The notes beneath the pieces are model-generated. The model saw nothing but the letters and a program-made list of their open reading frames with translations. It made no database searches and had not been told where the DNA came from. From the NCBI GenBank assembly GCA_013388755.1, contig JACAEQ010000078.1, positions 1 to 64,000 on the forward strand: a stretch of DNA of 64,000 nucleotides, written 5' to 3'. The position numbers were made by a program, and so were the translations under genes. This document shows, piece by piece, positions 1-9,823 of this stretch. How positions within the stretch are numbered: position 1 is the first letter of the stretch; every line of letters begins with the position of its first letter. Origin of the DNA: Chloroflexota bacterium. GTDB lineage: Bacteria > Chloroflexota > Chloroflexia > Chloroflexales > Roseiflexaceae.

Positions 1-183
1 CTCCTATCGTGCCGGTCGATTGTGTCGCTCTGCTCGCAATGACATCCAATCCGTCATGCAGCCAGGCACGTCGACGCCGCCTGTCATTGCGAGGAGCGTG
101 AGCGACGAAGCAATCTCCTATCGTGCCGGTCGATTGTGTCGCTCTGCTCGCAATGACATCCAATCCGTCATGCAGCCAGGCAC
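1..183. repeat. Fold-back intergenic repeat with a 69-bp exact direct duplication
   Basis: Bases 1-69 and 115-183 are identical. Between them lies an arm reading TGTCATTGCGAG (82-93), whose exact reverse complement is at 147-158, so the second copy can fold back on itself. The duplication stops exactly at the stop codon of the acetyl-CoA synthetase gene (184-186). Related elements occur at about 41989-42043, 46143-46246 and 53364-53440, which share TGTCATTGCG, AGCAATCTCC-like and CCTRTCYGAA-like blocks. No coding potential is visible. It is best described as a MITE/REP-like dispersed element. Confidence 0.8.
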
Positions 184-2100
184 TTAGCCCTCCATAGTGC
201 TGAGATCACCCAGCGGCTCGCCCAGCGCCTGGGCCTTCAGCACCCGCCGCATGATCTTCCCCGAGCGGGTCTTTGGCAGGGTCGCCGGGAACGACACGGT
301 TTCCGGCTTGGCGATCGGCCCCATAACCTTGCCGACGTGCGTTCGCAACTCATCGGCCAGCACCTCCGAGGGCGACTGGCCCGCGCGCAGCAGTACGAAG
401 GCGTGAATCGCATTGCCACGCACCGGGTGTGGCAACCCGATCACTGCCGCTTCAGCGACCGCCGGGTGCGACACCAGCGCGCTCTCGACCTCGGCAGTAC
501 CCAGGCGATAGCCCGAGACCTTGATGACGTCGTCGGTACGGCCGATGATCCAGATATACCCATCGGCGTCACGTTTGGCCGCATCGCCGGTGAGATACAT
601 GCCGGGGTAGCGGCTCCAATACTGCTCCCGATACCGTTCATCGTCGCGATAGATGGTGCGGAGCATCGAAGGCCAGGGACGCTTGATCACCAGCGCGCCT
701 TCGACTCCCGGCGGTACGCTCTGGCCATGATCATCAACAACATCGAGGTCGACTCCAGGCACCGGAAAGCCACACGAGCCAGGCTTCATCGGCAGTGCAG
801 CGAAGTTCGAGATCATCGGGCGCGATGTTTCGGTCTGCCACCAGTCGTCGATAATCGGGCAGCGGCGATTGCCGATGACCTCATAGAACCAGCGCCAGGC
901 TTCAGGGTTGAGCGGTTCGCCAGCGCAGGCCAGCAAGCGTAGCGTGCTCAAGTCGCGGCGTCTGGGCCATGCATCGCCGTAGCGCATCAACCCGCGCACG
1001 CCAGTCGGGGCGGTAAACAGCACCGTGACGCCGTGGCGCTCCACCAGGTGCCACCAGCGATCCGGGTACGGGAACGCCGGCGCGCCCTCGTACATGACGG
1101 TGGTGATACCATGGAGCAGCGGCCCGTACAGCACTATCGAGTGACCGACGATCCAGCCGGCGTCGGAGGTGCAGAATAGCGTGTCTTCCTCTTTGAAGTC
1201 GAGCACATACTTGAGCGTTGTGTAGACGTCCACCATATAGCCGCCGAGCGTATGGACCACTCCCTTTGGCCGGCCGGTCGAGCCAGACGTATAAATAATG
1301 AAGAACGGGTCCTCGGCGTCGAGCGGTTCGCTTTCGCAGCGAGGGCTGGCGATCGGCAACGCCATGAGGTCGTGCCACCAGTAATCGCGACCGCTACGGA
1401 GGTCCACCGGCTGCCCCGTCCGTTTGATGACCACGCATGACTCGATCGAGGGTGCATGCTCGACGGCCTGGTCGGCAATCTCCTTCAGCTTGATGACCTT
1501 GCCATTGAGGAAACTGCCATCGGCAACGACCAGCACCTTGGCGTGGGCATCATCAATGCGGCTACGCAGTGCCTCGGTTGACAGGCCGCCGTACACCACG
1601 GTATGGACGGCGCCGATGCGGGAGCAGGCCAGCATGGCAATCGCCTGCTCCGGGCAGCGACCGGTATAGACCGCGACACGATCCCCCTTGCGCACACCGA
1701 GCGACTTGAGCACATTGGCGAATTTGTTGACCTCGCGATAGAGTTGCCAGTAGGTATAGGTACGGACCTCCCCCTGTTCACTTTCCCAGATCAACGCCAC
1801 CTTGTTCTTGCGCCAGGTCTGCACGTGGCGATCGAGGGCATTGTGGGCCATGTTCGTCTTTCCGCCGACGAACCACTTGTAGAAGGGGGCCTGACTCTCA
1901 TCGAGCACGGTATGGAACGGTGCGAACCAGTCGAGCGCCCGGGCGGCCTCGCTCCAGAAACCGTGCGGATCCTCGAGCGACCGACGATAGATGGCGGCAT
2001 AGTCGGTGAGATTGGCGGAACGCGCCGCGTCCTCCGGCGCGGGGATGAGGAGATCCGTCTGTTCGACATTGTTGGTGCCGATCACGGGGGCGAAGGTCAT
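184..2100 (-). CDS. acs: AMP-forming acetyl-CoA synthetase (638 aa)
   Basis: Activates acetate (possibly propionate) to acyl-CoA through an acyl-adenylate, in the cytoplasm. The ATP-binding loop YTSGSTGRPKG lies near residue 270. WWQTET is near residue 415, and its Trp pair is what restricts the family's pocket to short acids. The C-terminal TRSGKIMRR near residue 612 carries the lysine that protein acetyltransferases modify in Acs. The length is close to the usual 650. I chose the ATG at 2100 because AAGGAGGTGATC stands 4 nt before it; the longer frame upstream has no ribosome site. It has its own promoter (2239-2268), so it is a separate transcript from the neighbouring exonuclease gene. 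Propionyl-CoA synthetase is the main alternative. Confidence 0.88.
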   Translation of the reverse strand: MTFAPVIGTNNVEQTDLLIPAPEDAARSANLTDYAAIYRRSLEDPHGFWSEAARALDWFAPFHTVLDESQAPFYKWFVGGKTNMAHNALDRHVQTWRKNKVALIWESEQGEVRTYTYWQLYREVNKFANVLKSLGVRKGDRVAVYTGRCPEQAIAMLACSRIGAVHTVVYGGLSTEALRSRIDDAHAKVLVVADGSFLNGKVIKLKEIADQAVEHAPSIESCVVIKRTGQPVDLRSGRDYWWHDLMALPIASPRCESEPLDAEDPFFIIYTSGSTGRPKGVVHTLGGYMVDVYTTLKYVLDFKEEDTLFCTSDAGWIVGHSIVLYGPLLHGITTVMYEGAPAFPYPDRWWHLVERHGVTVLFTAPTGVRGLMRYGDAWPRRRDLSTLRLLACAGEPLNPEAWRWFYEVIGNRRCPIIDDWWQTETSRPMISNFAALPMKPGSCGFPVPGVDLDVVDDHGQSVPPGVEGALVIKRPWPSMLRTIYRDDERYREQYWSRYPGMYLTGDAAKRDADGYIWIIGRTDDVIKVSGYRLGTAEVESALVSHPAVAEAAVIGLPHPVRGNAIHAFVLLRAGQSPSEVLADELRTHVGKVMGPIAKPETVSFPATLPKTRSGKIMRRVLKAQALGEPLGDLSTMEG

Positions 2101-2238
2101 CCGATCACCTCCTTGTGACACTGTTCTGCGATCCGGACGAACCATGCGGCGCATGCCGATGGTCAGGCGAGACGCGCAAAGCGCGGCGCCATGCAGGCCA
2201 GTCAGGATACTACGCCAGCTTCGGGGAATGATGCCCTG

Positions 2239-2268
2239 ATTGTAAACAGTCTAGGGGGATGATGTCAA
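2239..2268 (-). promoter_or_regulatory. Sigma-70-type promoter of acs
   Basis: On the minus strand TTGACA (2268-2263) is followed after 18 nt by TACAAT (2244-2239). The transcript would have a leader of roughly 130 nt before the acs ATG. Confidence 0.6.
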
Positions 2269-2318
2269 GTCACGATAAGGCCAAGTTAAAAATAGCGTAA
2301 AAAAGTGTGCCGGGCATG

Positions 2319-3011
2319 TCAGCGCAGACATCCACCGGCGCGGAGTAGATCGCGCAGGCGGGTTGCGCCGTGCGACTCATACTCACTGGCCTGGGCCAGG
2401 AACAGTTGCGCAGTGGTCAGCGCGTCGTTGAGCGCATTGTGTTCGGCGTATACCGGCAATCCGGCGCGTTCGGCCAGCGCGCGCAACTGCAATGCGGGCT
2501 CCTGGTCAAAGCCGCTGAGTACGCGCTGGTCGTGGTGGAGGTGCAGCGCAAGCCGGGCGGTATCAATCGCCGGCCCGCGCGGATCGACGCCATACAGCCG
2601 GCGCAACGCTGCGCGCAGGAAGCCGATATCAACCGCCGCCACGTGCACAACCAGTACCCGCCCGCGCAGGCGTTCGAGTAGCATGGGCAGCACCTGTTCG
2701 GTGGGCGGCGCGTCGGCCACATCCTGCGGCAGCAGGCCATGAACGCGGATGGATTCGGGGTTGACCGGCGCGTCTTCAGGCGGGCGCACCAGTGTCTGCC
2801 AGCACCGATCCAGCCGCACCCGGCCCTCGTCAATATCAACCAGCCCAATGGCCAGCAGGGCATCACGGCGAGGGTTCAGGCCGGTTGTTTCGACATCAAT
2901 GACCGTATACGGCACGGCGCGCCAGGGAAGCGCCGGGTCGGGGCGCGGTGCATCGAGATAGGCGGCAACCGGCTCGGCAAGGTGAGCCGGGCGGCGGCGA
3001 AAGAGGAACAT
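2319..3011 (-). CDS. DnaQ-like 3'-5' exonuclease (230 aa)
   Basis: An RNase-T/DnaQ-fold exonuclease of the DEDDh type. The first motif is VIDVETTGLNP (Asp and Glu metal ligands, about residue 37), followed by the middle Asp motif, and HNALNDALTTAQ near residue 195 supplies the His and the last Asp. There is no polymerase or helicase domain, so it is not PolC; it is either an epsilon-like proofreading subunit or a stand-alone nuclease. It directly follows the DUF294 signalling gene, with 9 nt between the TGA and this ATG; a GTG at 3020 would touch the stop. DnaQ-like exonucleases often sit beside cNMP/CBS/DUF294 proteins, which suggests a shared but undefined role. Confidence 0.75.
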   Translation of the reverse strand: MFLFRRRPAHLAEPVAAYLDAPRPDPALPWRAVPYTVIDVETTGLNPRRDALLAIGLVDIDEGRVRLDRCWQTLVRPPEDAPVNPESIRVHGLLPQDVADAPPTEQVLPMLLERLRGRVLVVHVAAVDIGFLRAALRRLYGVDPRGPAIDTARLALHLHHDQRVLSGFDQEPALQLRALAERAGLPVYAEHNALNDALTTAQLFLAQASEYESHGATRLRDLLRAGGCLR

Positions 3012-3020
3012 CCCCGGCAC

Positions 3021-4892
3021 TCACGCAATCAACTGTGTCTGATACGTCACGGCGACGCCATGCTGGGCTGCGGCAACGGCGCGGAGCGCTTCTTTCAGCT
3101 CGCGGCGTTCCAGCGGCGTCAACTTTGCGACCTCAACCTGGTTGCCGGGCGTTTCGCCCTGGCTCAGTTGCCGATATTGCCAGCGCAGGCGCAGCAGGCC
3201 AAGCAACTCGAATGCCGCTACGAGTTCCTCGGCGCTGGTCTCACCCAGGCTGCTGATCTTCGCCGACTGGCGTAGACGCGCAATAGTATTGGTTTCAGGG
3301 ATACCGGCCTCCAGCGCAAACAGCCGCGCCAGGTCGACGATCATCGCCGTGCCGCGGTATTTCAGGTCAATCAGGCCACGTTGCTCGCCGCGGCGTTCAA
3401 GCACCAGCTGGCGGAAGAAATTGATGGGCGCCGTCTGGCGCAATGCCGCGCGCGCCAGCCGCCCGAGGAAGACGCGGCTCTCGCGCGTGCGGCGAATGAT
3501 CGGGCGCAACGACGCTTCCGTATCCAGCGTACCATACACCGGGCGATGGTCAAAGAAGATCGCCGTCTGCAACAGCGCCTCTTCGTTCGGCACCTCGATC
3601 CACTGGCGGAAATAGTTCTGCCAGACCGCACGCGGCTGGCGCCATTGTGGATTGGTCGCCATGACGTTGCCGGGGCAGCGTGGAAAGCCGCAGCGCACCA
3701 GTTGCTCAACAACGCGATCGGCCAGCGCCGCGAAATATGCTTCAGCATCGTCCGGCGCGTTATCGGCATAGATAAGCGCATTATCCTGGTCGGTGCGTAG
3801 CGTCTGCTCATAGCGCCCTTCGCTGCCGAGCACCAGCCAGGCATAGGGGCACGGGGGCGCGCCGAGTTCCGCCTCGGCTTCGCGAATAATGTGGATGAGC
3901 AGGGCATCGTGCGCTGCCGCCACGGCGCGGCCGATGTCACTCACACGCGCCCCTGCATCAAGCAACGCGCCAACCGTTGCGGTCACCTGATCGGTGTAGG
4001 CGCGCAGGTCGGCTTCGCTATGGGCGCGCACGAGGCGCTGCGGCAGCAGCAGCGGGTTGTTGCTTTGTAGCCGCAACATATCGCCGTAATTGACAATGCC
4101 GATAATCAGGCCACCCTCACTCAATGGCAGGTGATGGACACCGCGCTCCATCATCTGCAGCAACCCCTCGAACACCAGGCTATCCGCCGGCATCGTAATG
4201 GCCGGCGCACTCATCACCTGGGTGATTGGCGCGTTGTAATCGAGCCCTTCGGCAACGACGCGATTACGCAGGTCGCGGTCGGTGACGATGCCGCTGCTGG
4301 CATCGAGGATGCCGTAGGGAGGCAGGTCAACCAGCACCGCCGACACCTGGGCATCGCGCATTTTCCGGGCCGCCTCGCGCACCGTCGTATCCGGCGCAAT
4401 GGTCACAACCGGCTGGGTAATCAAGTCGCGCAGGCGGGTCTGGAACAGCTCGGGCGCCGCCGTCGCGTGGCGGTGCTGTAATGCCTGCTCCAGGCGCTCG
4501 CTGATCGAGCGCGCAAAGAACTGGGCAAAAGCCGGGTAGTCGCGCCGTAGTTGCTGGAAGGTTGCTGCGGGAATGAGATAGCAGAGGGTCGCTTCGCGCG
4601 CGCGAACGGTCGCGATCGGCGCTTTCCCCTGAATGAGTGACACATACCCGAAACTTTCGCCTTCGCCATACGTTTCGGTGACATCCTTCACGCCGTCGCG
4701 CTCGCGCACCATATCAACGCTACCGCGCCGGATGACGTACAGGAAGGTGGAGGGCTTGCCGCCCTGCACCAGGATCGGAACGCCCTGGCCAAAGTACTCG
4801 ATCTGCACCTGGCTCGCCAGGCGCTGAATCTGGAGCAACGGCAGCTGGCTGAACGGCGGATGTTCAAGCAAAAAACGAATGATTTCGTCCAT
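3021..4892 (-). CDS. cNMP-binding / CBS / DUF294 nucleotidyltransferase-like signalling protein (623 aa)
   Basis: A multidomain cytoplasmic signalling protein. Residues 1-125 form a cyclic-nucleotide-binding domain (FGQGVPILVQGG, then GEGESFGYVSLI). Two CBS repeats follow at about 155-285. A DUF294 nucleotidyltransferase-like domain contains GSEGRYEQTLRTDQDNAL near residue 355, resembling the GlnD/KNTase GS-x-D-x-D pattern. A helical DUF294 C-terminal domain fills 450-610. The family's substrate is not established; a nucleotidyl transfer reaction is inferred from the fold only. It lies between recJ and the DnaQ-like gene on the same strand, at the distal end of the rpsB-cdsA cluster. Confidence 0.82.
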   Translation of the reverse strand: MDEIIRFLLEHPPFSQLPLLQIQRLASQVQIEYFGQGVPILVQGGKPSTFLYVIRRGSVDMVRERDGVKDVTETYGEGESFGYVSLIQGKAPIATVRAREATLCYLIPAATFQQLRRDYPAFAQFFARSISERLEQALQHRHATAAPELFQTRLRDLITQPVVTIAPDTTVREAARKMRDAQVSAVLVDLPPYGILDASSGIVTDRDLRNRVVAEGLDYNAPITQVMSAPAITMPADSLVFEGLLQMMERGVHHLPLSEGGLIIGIVNYGDMLRLQSNNPLLLPQRLVRAHSEADLRAYTDQVTATVGALLDAGARVSDIGRAVAAAHDALLIHIIREAEAELGAPPCPYAWLVLGSEGRYEQTLRTDQDNALIYADNAPDDAEAYFAALADRVVEQLVRCGFPRCPGNVMATNPQWRQPRAVWQNYFRQWIEVPNEEALLQTAIFFDHRPVYGTLDTEASLRPIIRRTRESRVFLGRLARAALRQTAPINFFRQLVLERRGEQRGLIDLKYRGTAMIVDLARLFALEAGIPETNTIARLRQSAKISSLGETSAEELVAAFELLGLLRLRWQYRQLSQGETPGNQVEVAKLTPLERRELKEALRAVAAAQHGVAVTYQTQLIA

Positions 4893-4932
4893 GGTCGTTC
4901 CAGGATGCAGCCGGTTGCACTCCTCTGCAACC

Positions 4933-6663
4933 TCACTGCGCGCGTCTGAGATCTTTGATATTCAGTTGCAGCGTTCGATTCCCATTCCACTCATTGGCTT
5001 CGAGCGTATAGACAATATCGATCCAGGGGGAACGCTCGAAGTGCCGTGCCAGGTGGCCGAGGCGGAAGGCGATCGCGTCATAGGGCCCGGTACCCTCGGC
5101 ATCTTCCAGACGCAACTTGAGATGCTGCCCTTCCATGCCGCGTGGCCATGCGCCAGTCACACGCACACGCCGGCTTATCAATACCGGTTGCGGGTTCGCC
5201 TGGCCAAATGGTTCGAGTGTCGCAAGCTCGGCCAGCAAATCCCACGAGAGTGAACGGAGCGGTGTCTCGGCGTGAATCTCGATCTGCGGCACAGGCGCCG
5301 TTTCGGGTAGATGCAATTCGGCATGGCGCAGCAGCCGTGCCTCCAGTTCGGCAAGGCGCGCCGTTGCGATAGTGAAACCGGCGGCGGCGGCATGACCACC
5401 ATAGCGCTCGAACAGATCGGCGCAACTTGTCAGCGCATCAATGATGTTGAACGCAGCCGTCGAGCGCGCCGAGCCACGTGACACGCGCTCACCACGTTCC
5501 AGCAACAGGATCGGCCGGCCAAGCTCCTCGACCAGGCGCGCAGCCACCAGTCCAACGACGCCTGCCGGGTATTCTGCGCCATCAACAATAATGATACGGT
5601 GATTCTGCTTACCTTGCGCTTCGATCTGGGCGCGCGCCGCCTGTTGCACCGTTTTCGACAACTCCTGGCGCTGGCGGTTTTGCAGGTTCAGCTGGCTGGC
5701 CAGTTCCTGTGCGACGTCATACTCCTGGGCCAGCAAGAGCTGATAACTCAACTGTGCGTCGTCAATACGACCGGCGGCATTCAAACGCGGGCCAAGCCCG
5801 AAACTGATGTCGGTGGACGTGATTCTGCCGGGAGTGAGCCCGGCGGCGGCGATCAACGCGCGCAACCCGGGCCGGCTGGTGTCGTTAATGGCTGCCAGCC
5901 CATGTTTGACCAGTACGCGGTTTTCGCCGATGAGCGGCCCCATATCGGTGACGGTGCCCAGAGCCACGACGTCGAGCAAGTCATCTTTCTGGAGCGATGG
6001 GCGAAACCCGAGACGCAGCAGTGCGCGCACCAGTTGATAGGCAATGCCCACGCCAACCAGTTGCTTGAATGGATAGGAACATCCCGGCTGTCTGGGATTG
6101 ACGATCGCCAGCGCGTCAGGCAACGCTGGTGGCGGCGCATGGTGGTCGGTGATGATGACATCAATACCGATCGCGCGCGCGTGCACTGTCTCCTGCACAT
6201 TACTGATGCCGCAGTCCACCGTCAGCAACAGGCGGATCCCATCCGCTGCAAGGGTGTCGATCGCCTCGGTATTCAGGCCATACCCTTCGCGCAGGCGATG
6301 CGGGATGTAGGGCCGGATATTCCCGCCCATGGCGCCGATTGCCTGCACGAGCAACGTCACGGCGGTCACGCCGTCGGTATCGAAATCGCCATAGACCGCA
6401 ATCGGCTCGTGGTTATGAATGGCCGTAGCGATGCGCCGGGCCGCGACCTCCATACCGCGCAATCCGAACGGATCATGCAAACCGGCGCGGTAGTCGGCGG
6501 CAACGAAGGCCGCAATCTCGGCTGGCGTATGCAGGCCGCGCTGGTGCAGCAGCGTTGCGAGCAGCGGCGAGTACTGCGGGAATGCTGCAACGAACTCTGG
6601 CGATGGCGGCGGGCATACATTCCAGAGCCTGTTTCGTGCAGATAAACGGGGTGCAGAAGCCAT
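4933..6663 (-). CDS. recJ: Single-stranded-DNA-specific exonuclease RecJ (576 aa)
   Basis: Degrades single-stranded DNA 5' to 3' in recombination and repair. DHH-superfamily motifs are visible: AVYGDFDTDGVTAV near residue 87, the signature ITDHHAPPPALPDALAIVNP near 155, and the DHHA1 motif YGGHAAAAGF near 425. An OB-type C-terminal region follows. The size is normal. The ATG at 6663 is used; a TTG at 6696 that overlaps the cdsA stop in a TTGA arrangement would add 11 residues, and neither start has a good ribosome site. Its position after cdsA suggests co-transcription. Confidence 0.9.
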   Translation of the reverse strand: MASAPRLSARNRLWNVCPPPSPEFVAAFPQYSPLLATLLHQRGLHTPAEIAAFVAADYRAGLHDPFGLRGMEVAARRIATAIHNHEPIAVYGDFDTDGVTAVTLLVQAIGAMGGNIRPYIPHRLREGYGLNTEAIDTLAADGIRLLLTVDCGISNVQETVHARAIGIDVIITDHHAPPPALPDALAIVNPRQPGCSYPFKQLVGVGIAYQLVRALLRLGFRPSLQKDDLLDVVALGTVTDMGPLIGENRVLVKHGLAAINDTSRPGLRALIAAAGLTPGRITSTDISFGLGPRLNAAGRIDDAQLSYQLLLAQEYDVAQELASQLNLQNRQRQELSKTVQQAARAQIEAQGKQNHRIIIVDGAEYPAGVVGLVAARLVEELGRPILLLERGERVSRGSARSTAAFNIIDALTSCADLFERYGGHAAAAGFTIATARLAELEARLLRHAELHLPETAPVPQIEIHAETPLRSLSWDLLAELATLEPFGQANPQPVLISRRVRVTGAWPRGMEGQHLKLRLEDAEGTGPYDAIAFRLGHLARHFERSPWIDIVYTLEANEWNGNRTLQLNIKDLRRAQ

Positions 6664-6692
6664 CACAGATAGTCCATTCCGATGGTCCAGGT

Positions 6693-7589
6693 TCAAGCCA
6701 GACCAAGCAGGACCAGGAGCATATAGATCGCCGGTGCGCTGAACAGGACGCTGTCGACACGATCGAGCACGCCACCGTGACCGGGGATCAGGCTACTGGC
6801 ATCTTTCAATCCCACCTGTCGCTTGATGAACGACTCCGAAAGGTCGCCGGCCGGGCCTGCGATACCGGCGAGCATGCCGATCAGCAGCGTCTGCCAGAGG
6901 GGCAGAGGCAGGCCGAACAGGATCGTGGCCAGGATCGCGCCGGCCAGCGACCCGGCCATGCCGCCGGCGGCGCCTTCCCAGGTTTTCCTGGGGCTCAAGT
7001 GCGGTGCCATAGTGTGGCGGCCCCAGTGCCGCCCGACAAGATAGGCAAAGACATCCTGGCCCCATGTTGCCATCAGCACCAGAAACACCCAGGCACCCCC
7101 GGGTTGCGGTTGGAGCGCAGCGAGCAAGCCGCCGTGGAGCGATGCGTCCATTGCGCGCAGCAGCAGCAGAAAGCCAAGTAATCCGCCAATATAGAGTGCG
7201 CCGCCAACCGTCAGGGCCCATCCTGCCAGTGCGCCACGTTCAGCGTGGCGCGGCGCGCTGGCCGCCAGCCCGATCATGATAATGAGCGCAATCACCGGGG
7301 CGAGCAGATTGATCCCGGTAAGGGCAAGCAACGCCAGTGCGGCAATCATAAGGAGCGCCAGGGCGATTCCCAGGGGAGGCTGCGGGCGGAACCCGCCGTG
7401 GAAGAACGCCGCGTAGAGTTCACTGAGGCCAAACGCCGTTGCAGTAACCACGAGCACGGCAAACGGCCAGAAGCCCCACCACACGCAGACAATGACCAGC
7501 GGCAGCAGCACTGCCGCGCTCAATACACGCTGGCCCAACGCGCTAGGTTTCCTCTGAGAGTCCGCCGAAGCGGCGTTCGCGTTGTCCAT
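6693..7589 (-). CDS. cdsA: Phosphatidate cytidylyltransferase (298 aa)
   Basis: Makes CDP-diacylglycerol from CTP and phosphatidic acid at the membrane. The C-terminal family signature is intact ([20 protein letters not shown], then [10 protein letters not shown]), and [12 protein letters not shown] near residue 195 precedes it. About eight hydrophobic segments cover the rest. The start is uncertain: the ATG at 7589 gives a 47-bp overlap with uppS, and a TTG lies 9 nt further upstream. Close coupling to uppS is usual for this pair, which supplies phospholipid and undecaprenyl precursors. Confidence 0.9.
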   Translation of the reverse strand: MDNANAASADSQRKPSALGQRVLSAAVLLPLVIVCVWWGFWPFAVLVVTATAFGLSELYAAFFHGGFRPQPPLGIALALLMIAALALLALTGINLLAPVIALIIMIGLAASAPRHAERGALAGWALTVGGALYIGGLLGFLLLLRAMDASLHGGLLAALQPQPGGAWVFLVLMATWGQDVFAYLVGRHWGRHTMAPHLSPRKTWEGAAGGMAGSLAGAILATILFGLPLPLWQTLLIGMLAGIAGPAGDLSESFIKRQVGLKDASSLIPGHGGVLDRVDSVLFSAPAIYMLLVLLGLA

Positions 7590-8253
7590 AGTCGTCAATC
7601 GCCTGCCGCAAATGTTCGGGGCTAAAATCGGGCCAGTAGACGGGTGTCGTCCAGTACTCGCTATACGCTGCCTGCCAGATCAGGAAGTTCGAGAGGCGCC
7701 ACTCGCCGCTCGTACGGATAATCAAGTCCGGATCGGGCATCCCACGAGTGGACAGATGATCGCTGATAGATTCCTCGGTAATCTCCTCAGGCGTCGCGCC
7801 GCGTGCCACCAGTTCGCGCACCGCATCAACGATATCGGCGCGCCCACCATAGTTGAACGCCACCGCGAGCGTAATGCGCGTATTTGCGCTGGTCATCTCA
7901 ATCGCATCAGCAATTTTCTGCTGCAGGGTCGCCGAGATATTCTCAAGGCGACCGAGATGGCGCAGCCGCGCGCCCTCGCGATGCAGGTTCACCGTCTCGC
8001 GATCGATGAAATCGCTGAGGATATGCATCAGGCCATCGACCTCAGCCGACGGGCGCGACCAGTTTTCGGTCGAAAACGCGTACAGAGTCAGATACTGGAC
8101 GCCCTGTGCGGCACACTCGGTCACAATGCGCCGGATATTCTCCGTTCCGGCGCGATGGCCAGCCAGGCGCGGCAGGCGGCGCTGGCGCGCCCAGCGCCCG
8201 TTGCCGTCCATAATGATTGCAATATGCCGAGGGACGCGTGCGCGCTGCGACAT
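7543..8253 (-). CDS. uppS: Isoprenyl transferase / undecaprenyl diphosphate synthase (236 aa)
   Basis: A cis-prenyltransferase that extends farnesyl diphosphate with isopentenyl diphosphate to make the lipid carrier for cell-wall glycans. [15 protein letters not shown] near residue 12 holds the catalytic Asp and the phosphate-binding Gly-Arg. LAGHRAG follows, and [16 protein letters not shown] near 190 is the conserved C-terminal block, with a Trp inserted before RLSNF. The length matches the family. It sits between frr and cdsA in the common pyrH-frr-uppS-cdsA order. Confidence 0.93.
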   Translation of the reverse strand: MSQRARVPRHIAIIMDGNGRWARQRRLPRLAGHRAGTENIRRIVTECAAQGVQYLTLYAFSTENWSRPSAEVDGLMHILSDFIDRETVNLHREGARLRHLGRLENISATLQQKIADAIEMTSANTRITLAVAFNYGGRADIVDAVRELVARGATPEEITEESISDHLSTRGMPDPDLIIRTSGEWRLSNFLIWQAAYSEYWTTPVYWPDFSPEHLRQAIDDYGQRERRFGGLSEET

Positions 8254-8341
8254 CTCAACATCGTCCTATCACGAGTCTGGCTGCAACGTGGGGTAGCGCA
8301 GCCATCACCAATACCCGGGGCAGGGCGGAAGACGCGTGCCC

Positions 8342-8899
8342 TCAAATCTCCATGACCTCGGCTTCTTTGGTCGCGCCGATATGGTCGAGCTCACGCACGT
8401 GGCGATCGGTCACGTCCTGCAACCTTTCCTGGGCGCGGCGATGATCATCTTCCGAGATCATTTTCTCGTGCTCCAGATCACGCAGATCGTCGAGCGCTTC
8501 ACGCCGGATGTTCCGCAGCGAGACTTTCGCTTCCTCGACGCGTGAGCGCACCAGGCGGGTCAGTTCCTTGCGCCGTGCCTCGGTAAGTTGAGGGATCGCC
8601 AGGCGGATCATGCGCCCATCATCAGATGGCGTAATACCAAGTTCCGAGTTCATAATCGCCCTGGAGATCGCCTTGACCGTGTTGGCATCAAACGGCTGAA
8701 TCACCAGCATGCGCGGGTCAGGAACAGTAATGTTCGCCAGTTGATTCAGCGGCATGGTTGCGCCATACGCTTCCACCTGCAGATGTTCGACGAGCGCCGG
8801 CGAAGCGCGCCCCGTGCGGATAGTTGCCAGATTATTGCGCAGCGCCTCGGCCGTCTTCTTCATGCGGTTTTCAGCTTCACGCAGGACATCGTTGACCAT
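8342..8899 (-). CDS. frr: Ribosome recycling factor (185 aa)
   Basis: Splits post-termination ribosomes together with EF-G. The opening coiled-coil helix ([20 protein letters not shown]) followed by [17 protein letters not shown] is the family hallmark, and the length of 185 residues is canonical. It starts with ATG at 8899 and lies 75 nt downstream of pyrH on the same strand, in the standard translation/cell-envelope cluster. Confidence 0.96.
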   Translation of the reverse strand: MVNDVLREAENRMKKTAEALRNNLATIRTGRASPALVEHLQVEAYGATMPLNQLANITVPDPRMLVIQPFDANTVKAISRAIMNSELGITPSDDGRMIRLAIPQLTEARRKELTRLVRSRVEEAKVSLRNIRREALDDLRDLEHEKMISEDDHRRAQERLQDVTDRHVRELDHIGATKEAEVMEI

Positions 8900-8974
8900 A
8901 CGTCACCTCATTTTGACACGCTATGCGCTGCATGGTTCGCCGATCGCGCATGACGGGCGACACATCGGGGTGCA

Positions 8975-9724
8975 TCATCCAGCCTGTGATGCGAGCGCCG
9001 GATGATTACTGACCAGTGTGCCAACCTGCTCGCCCATCACGATCCGTTCGATGTTCCCCGGAGTCATGGGGTTAAACACGATAATCGGGATATTATTATC
9101 CATGCAGAACGTCAGCGCCGTGCTATCCATCACCGACAGGCCGCGACTCAGCGCATCCATATAGCTAATATACTCGAACCGTGTTGCGTCCGGGTAGCGG
9201 CGCGGATCGGCGCTATAGACGCCATCAACACCATTTTTGGCCATCAGGATGACCTCTGCGTGCACTTCGGCAGCGCGCAGCGCAGCGGCGCTATCGGTGG
9301 TGAAGTACGGATTGCCCGTACCGGCGGCCAGGATGATCACCCGGCCCTTCTCAAGGTGGCGCGTTGCGCGCCGCCGGATATACGGCTCGGCCACCTCGTC
9401 CATTTTGATCGCCGTCATGGCGCGGGTAAACACGCCGCGGCGCTCCAGTGCATCCTGGAGCGCCAGGGCATTGATGATCGTCGCCAGCATACCCATATAG
9501 TGCGATTGTGCCGCGTCCATGCCGCGTGCAATCGCCTGGTTGCCCCGCCAGATGTTCCCACCCCCCAGAACCACGGCAACCTGCACCCCATGGCGCAATA
9601 CCTGCTCGATTTCGTGTGCATAGTAATCGAGCACATTCGGGTCGATTGAGCGTGCGCCGTCGCCGGCGAGCGCCTCACCGCTCAGTTTCACAAGAATGCG
9701 GCGGTAACGAGGTTCGGCCATCAT
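8975..9724 (-). CDS. pyrH: UMP kinase (249 aa)
   Basis: Phosphorylates UMP to UDP with ATP. It belongs to the amino-acid-kinase fold: RILVKLSGEALAGD at the N-terminus, VAVVLGGGNIWRG near residue 52, and TGNPYFTTDSAAALRA near 130 are the expected nucleotide-binding segments. Two consecutive ATGs at 9724 and 9721 follow a CTGGAGGC ribosome site; the second has the better spacing. A longer GTG start at 9757 is less likely because it lacks a ribosome site. It lies between tsf and frr. Confidence 0.94.
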   Translation of the reverse strand: MMAEPRYRRILVKLSGEALAGDGARSIDPNVLDYYAHEIEQVLRHGVQVAVVLGGGNIWRGNQAIARGMDAAQSHYMGMLATIINALALQDALERRGVFTRAMTAIKMDEVAEPYIRRRATRHLEKGRVIILAAGTGNPYFTTDSAAALRAAEVHAEVILMAKNGVDGVYSADPRRYPDATRFEYISYMDALSRGLSVMDSTALTFCMDNNIPIIVFNPMTPGNIERIVMGEQVGTLVSNHPALASQAG

Positions 9725-9823
9725 GCCTCCAGCACCCGGCGTATACGAACCATACACCCTGGTCGAATGTCAGCTTGATGCGCAACGCCCGGAACCCGGC
9801 GCGCGGCACCCGGCCGGTCAATA

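Noticed and set aside
1-183. CRISPR array
   Set aside because: Only two long copies with one insert and internal inverted arms; repeat length and spacing do not fit, and no cas genes are present.
2286-2318. Terminator of the DnaQ-like gene
   Set aside because: A T6 run is present on the minus strand, but the only stem before it is 5 bp and about 10 nt away.
5599-6645. A 348-codon plus-strand open frame over recJ
   Set aside because: Antisense to conserved DHH motifs of RecJ, with Gln/His-rich composition typical of shadows.
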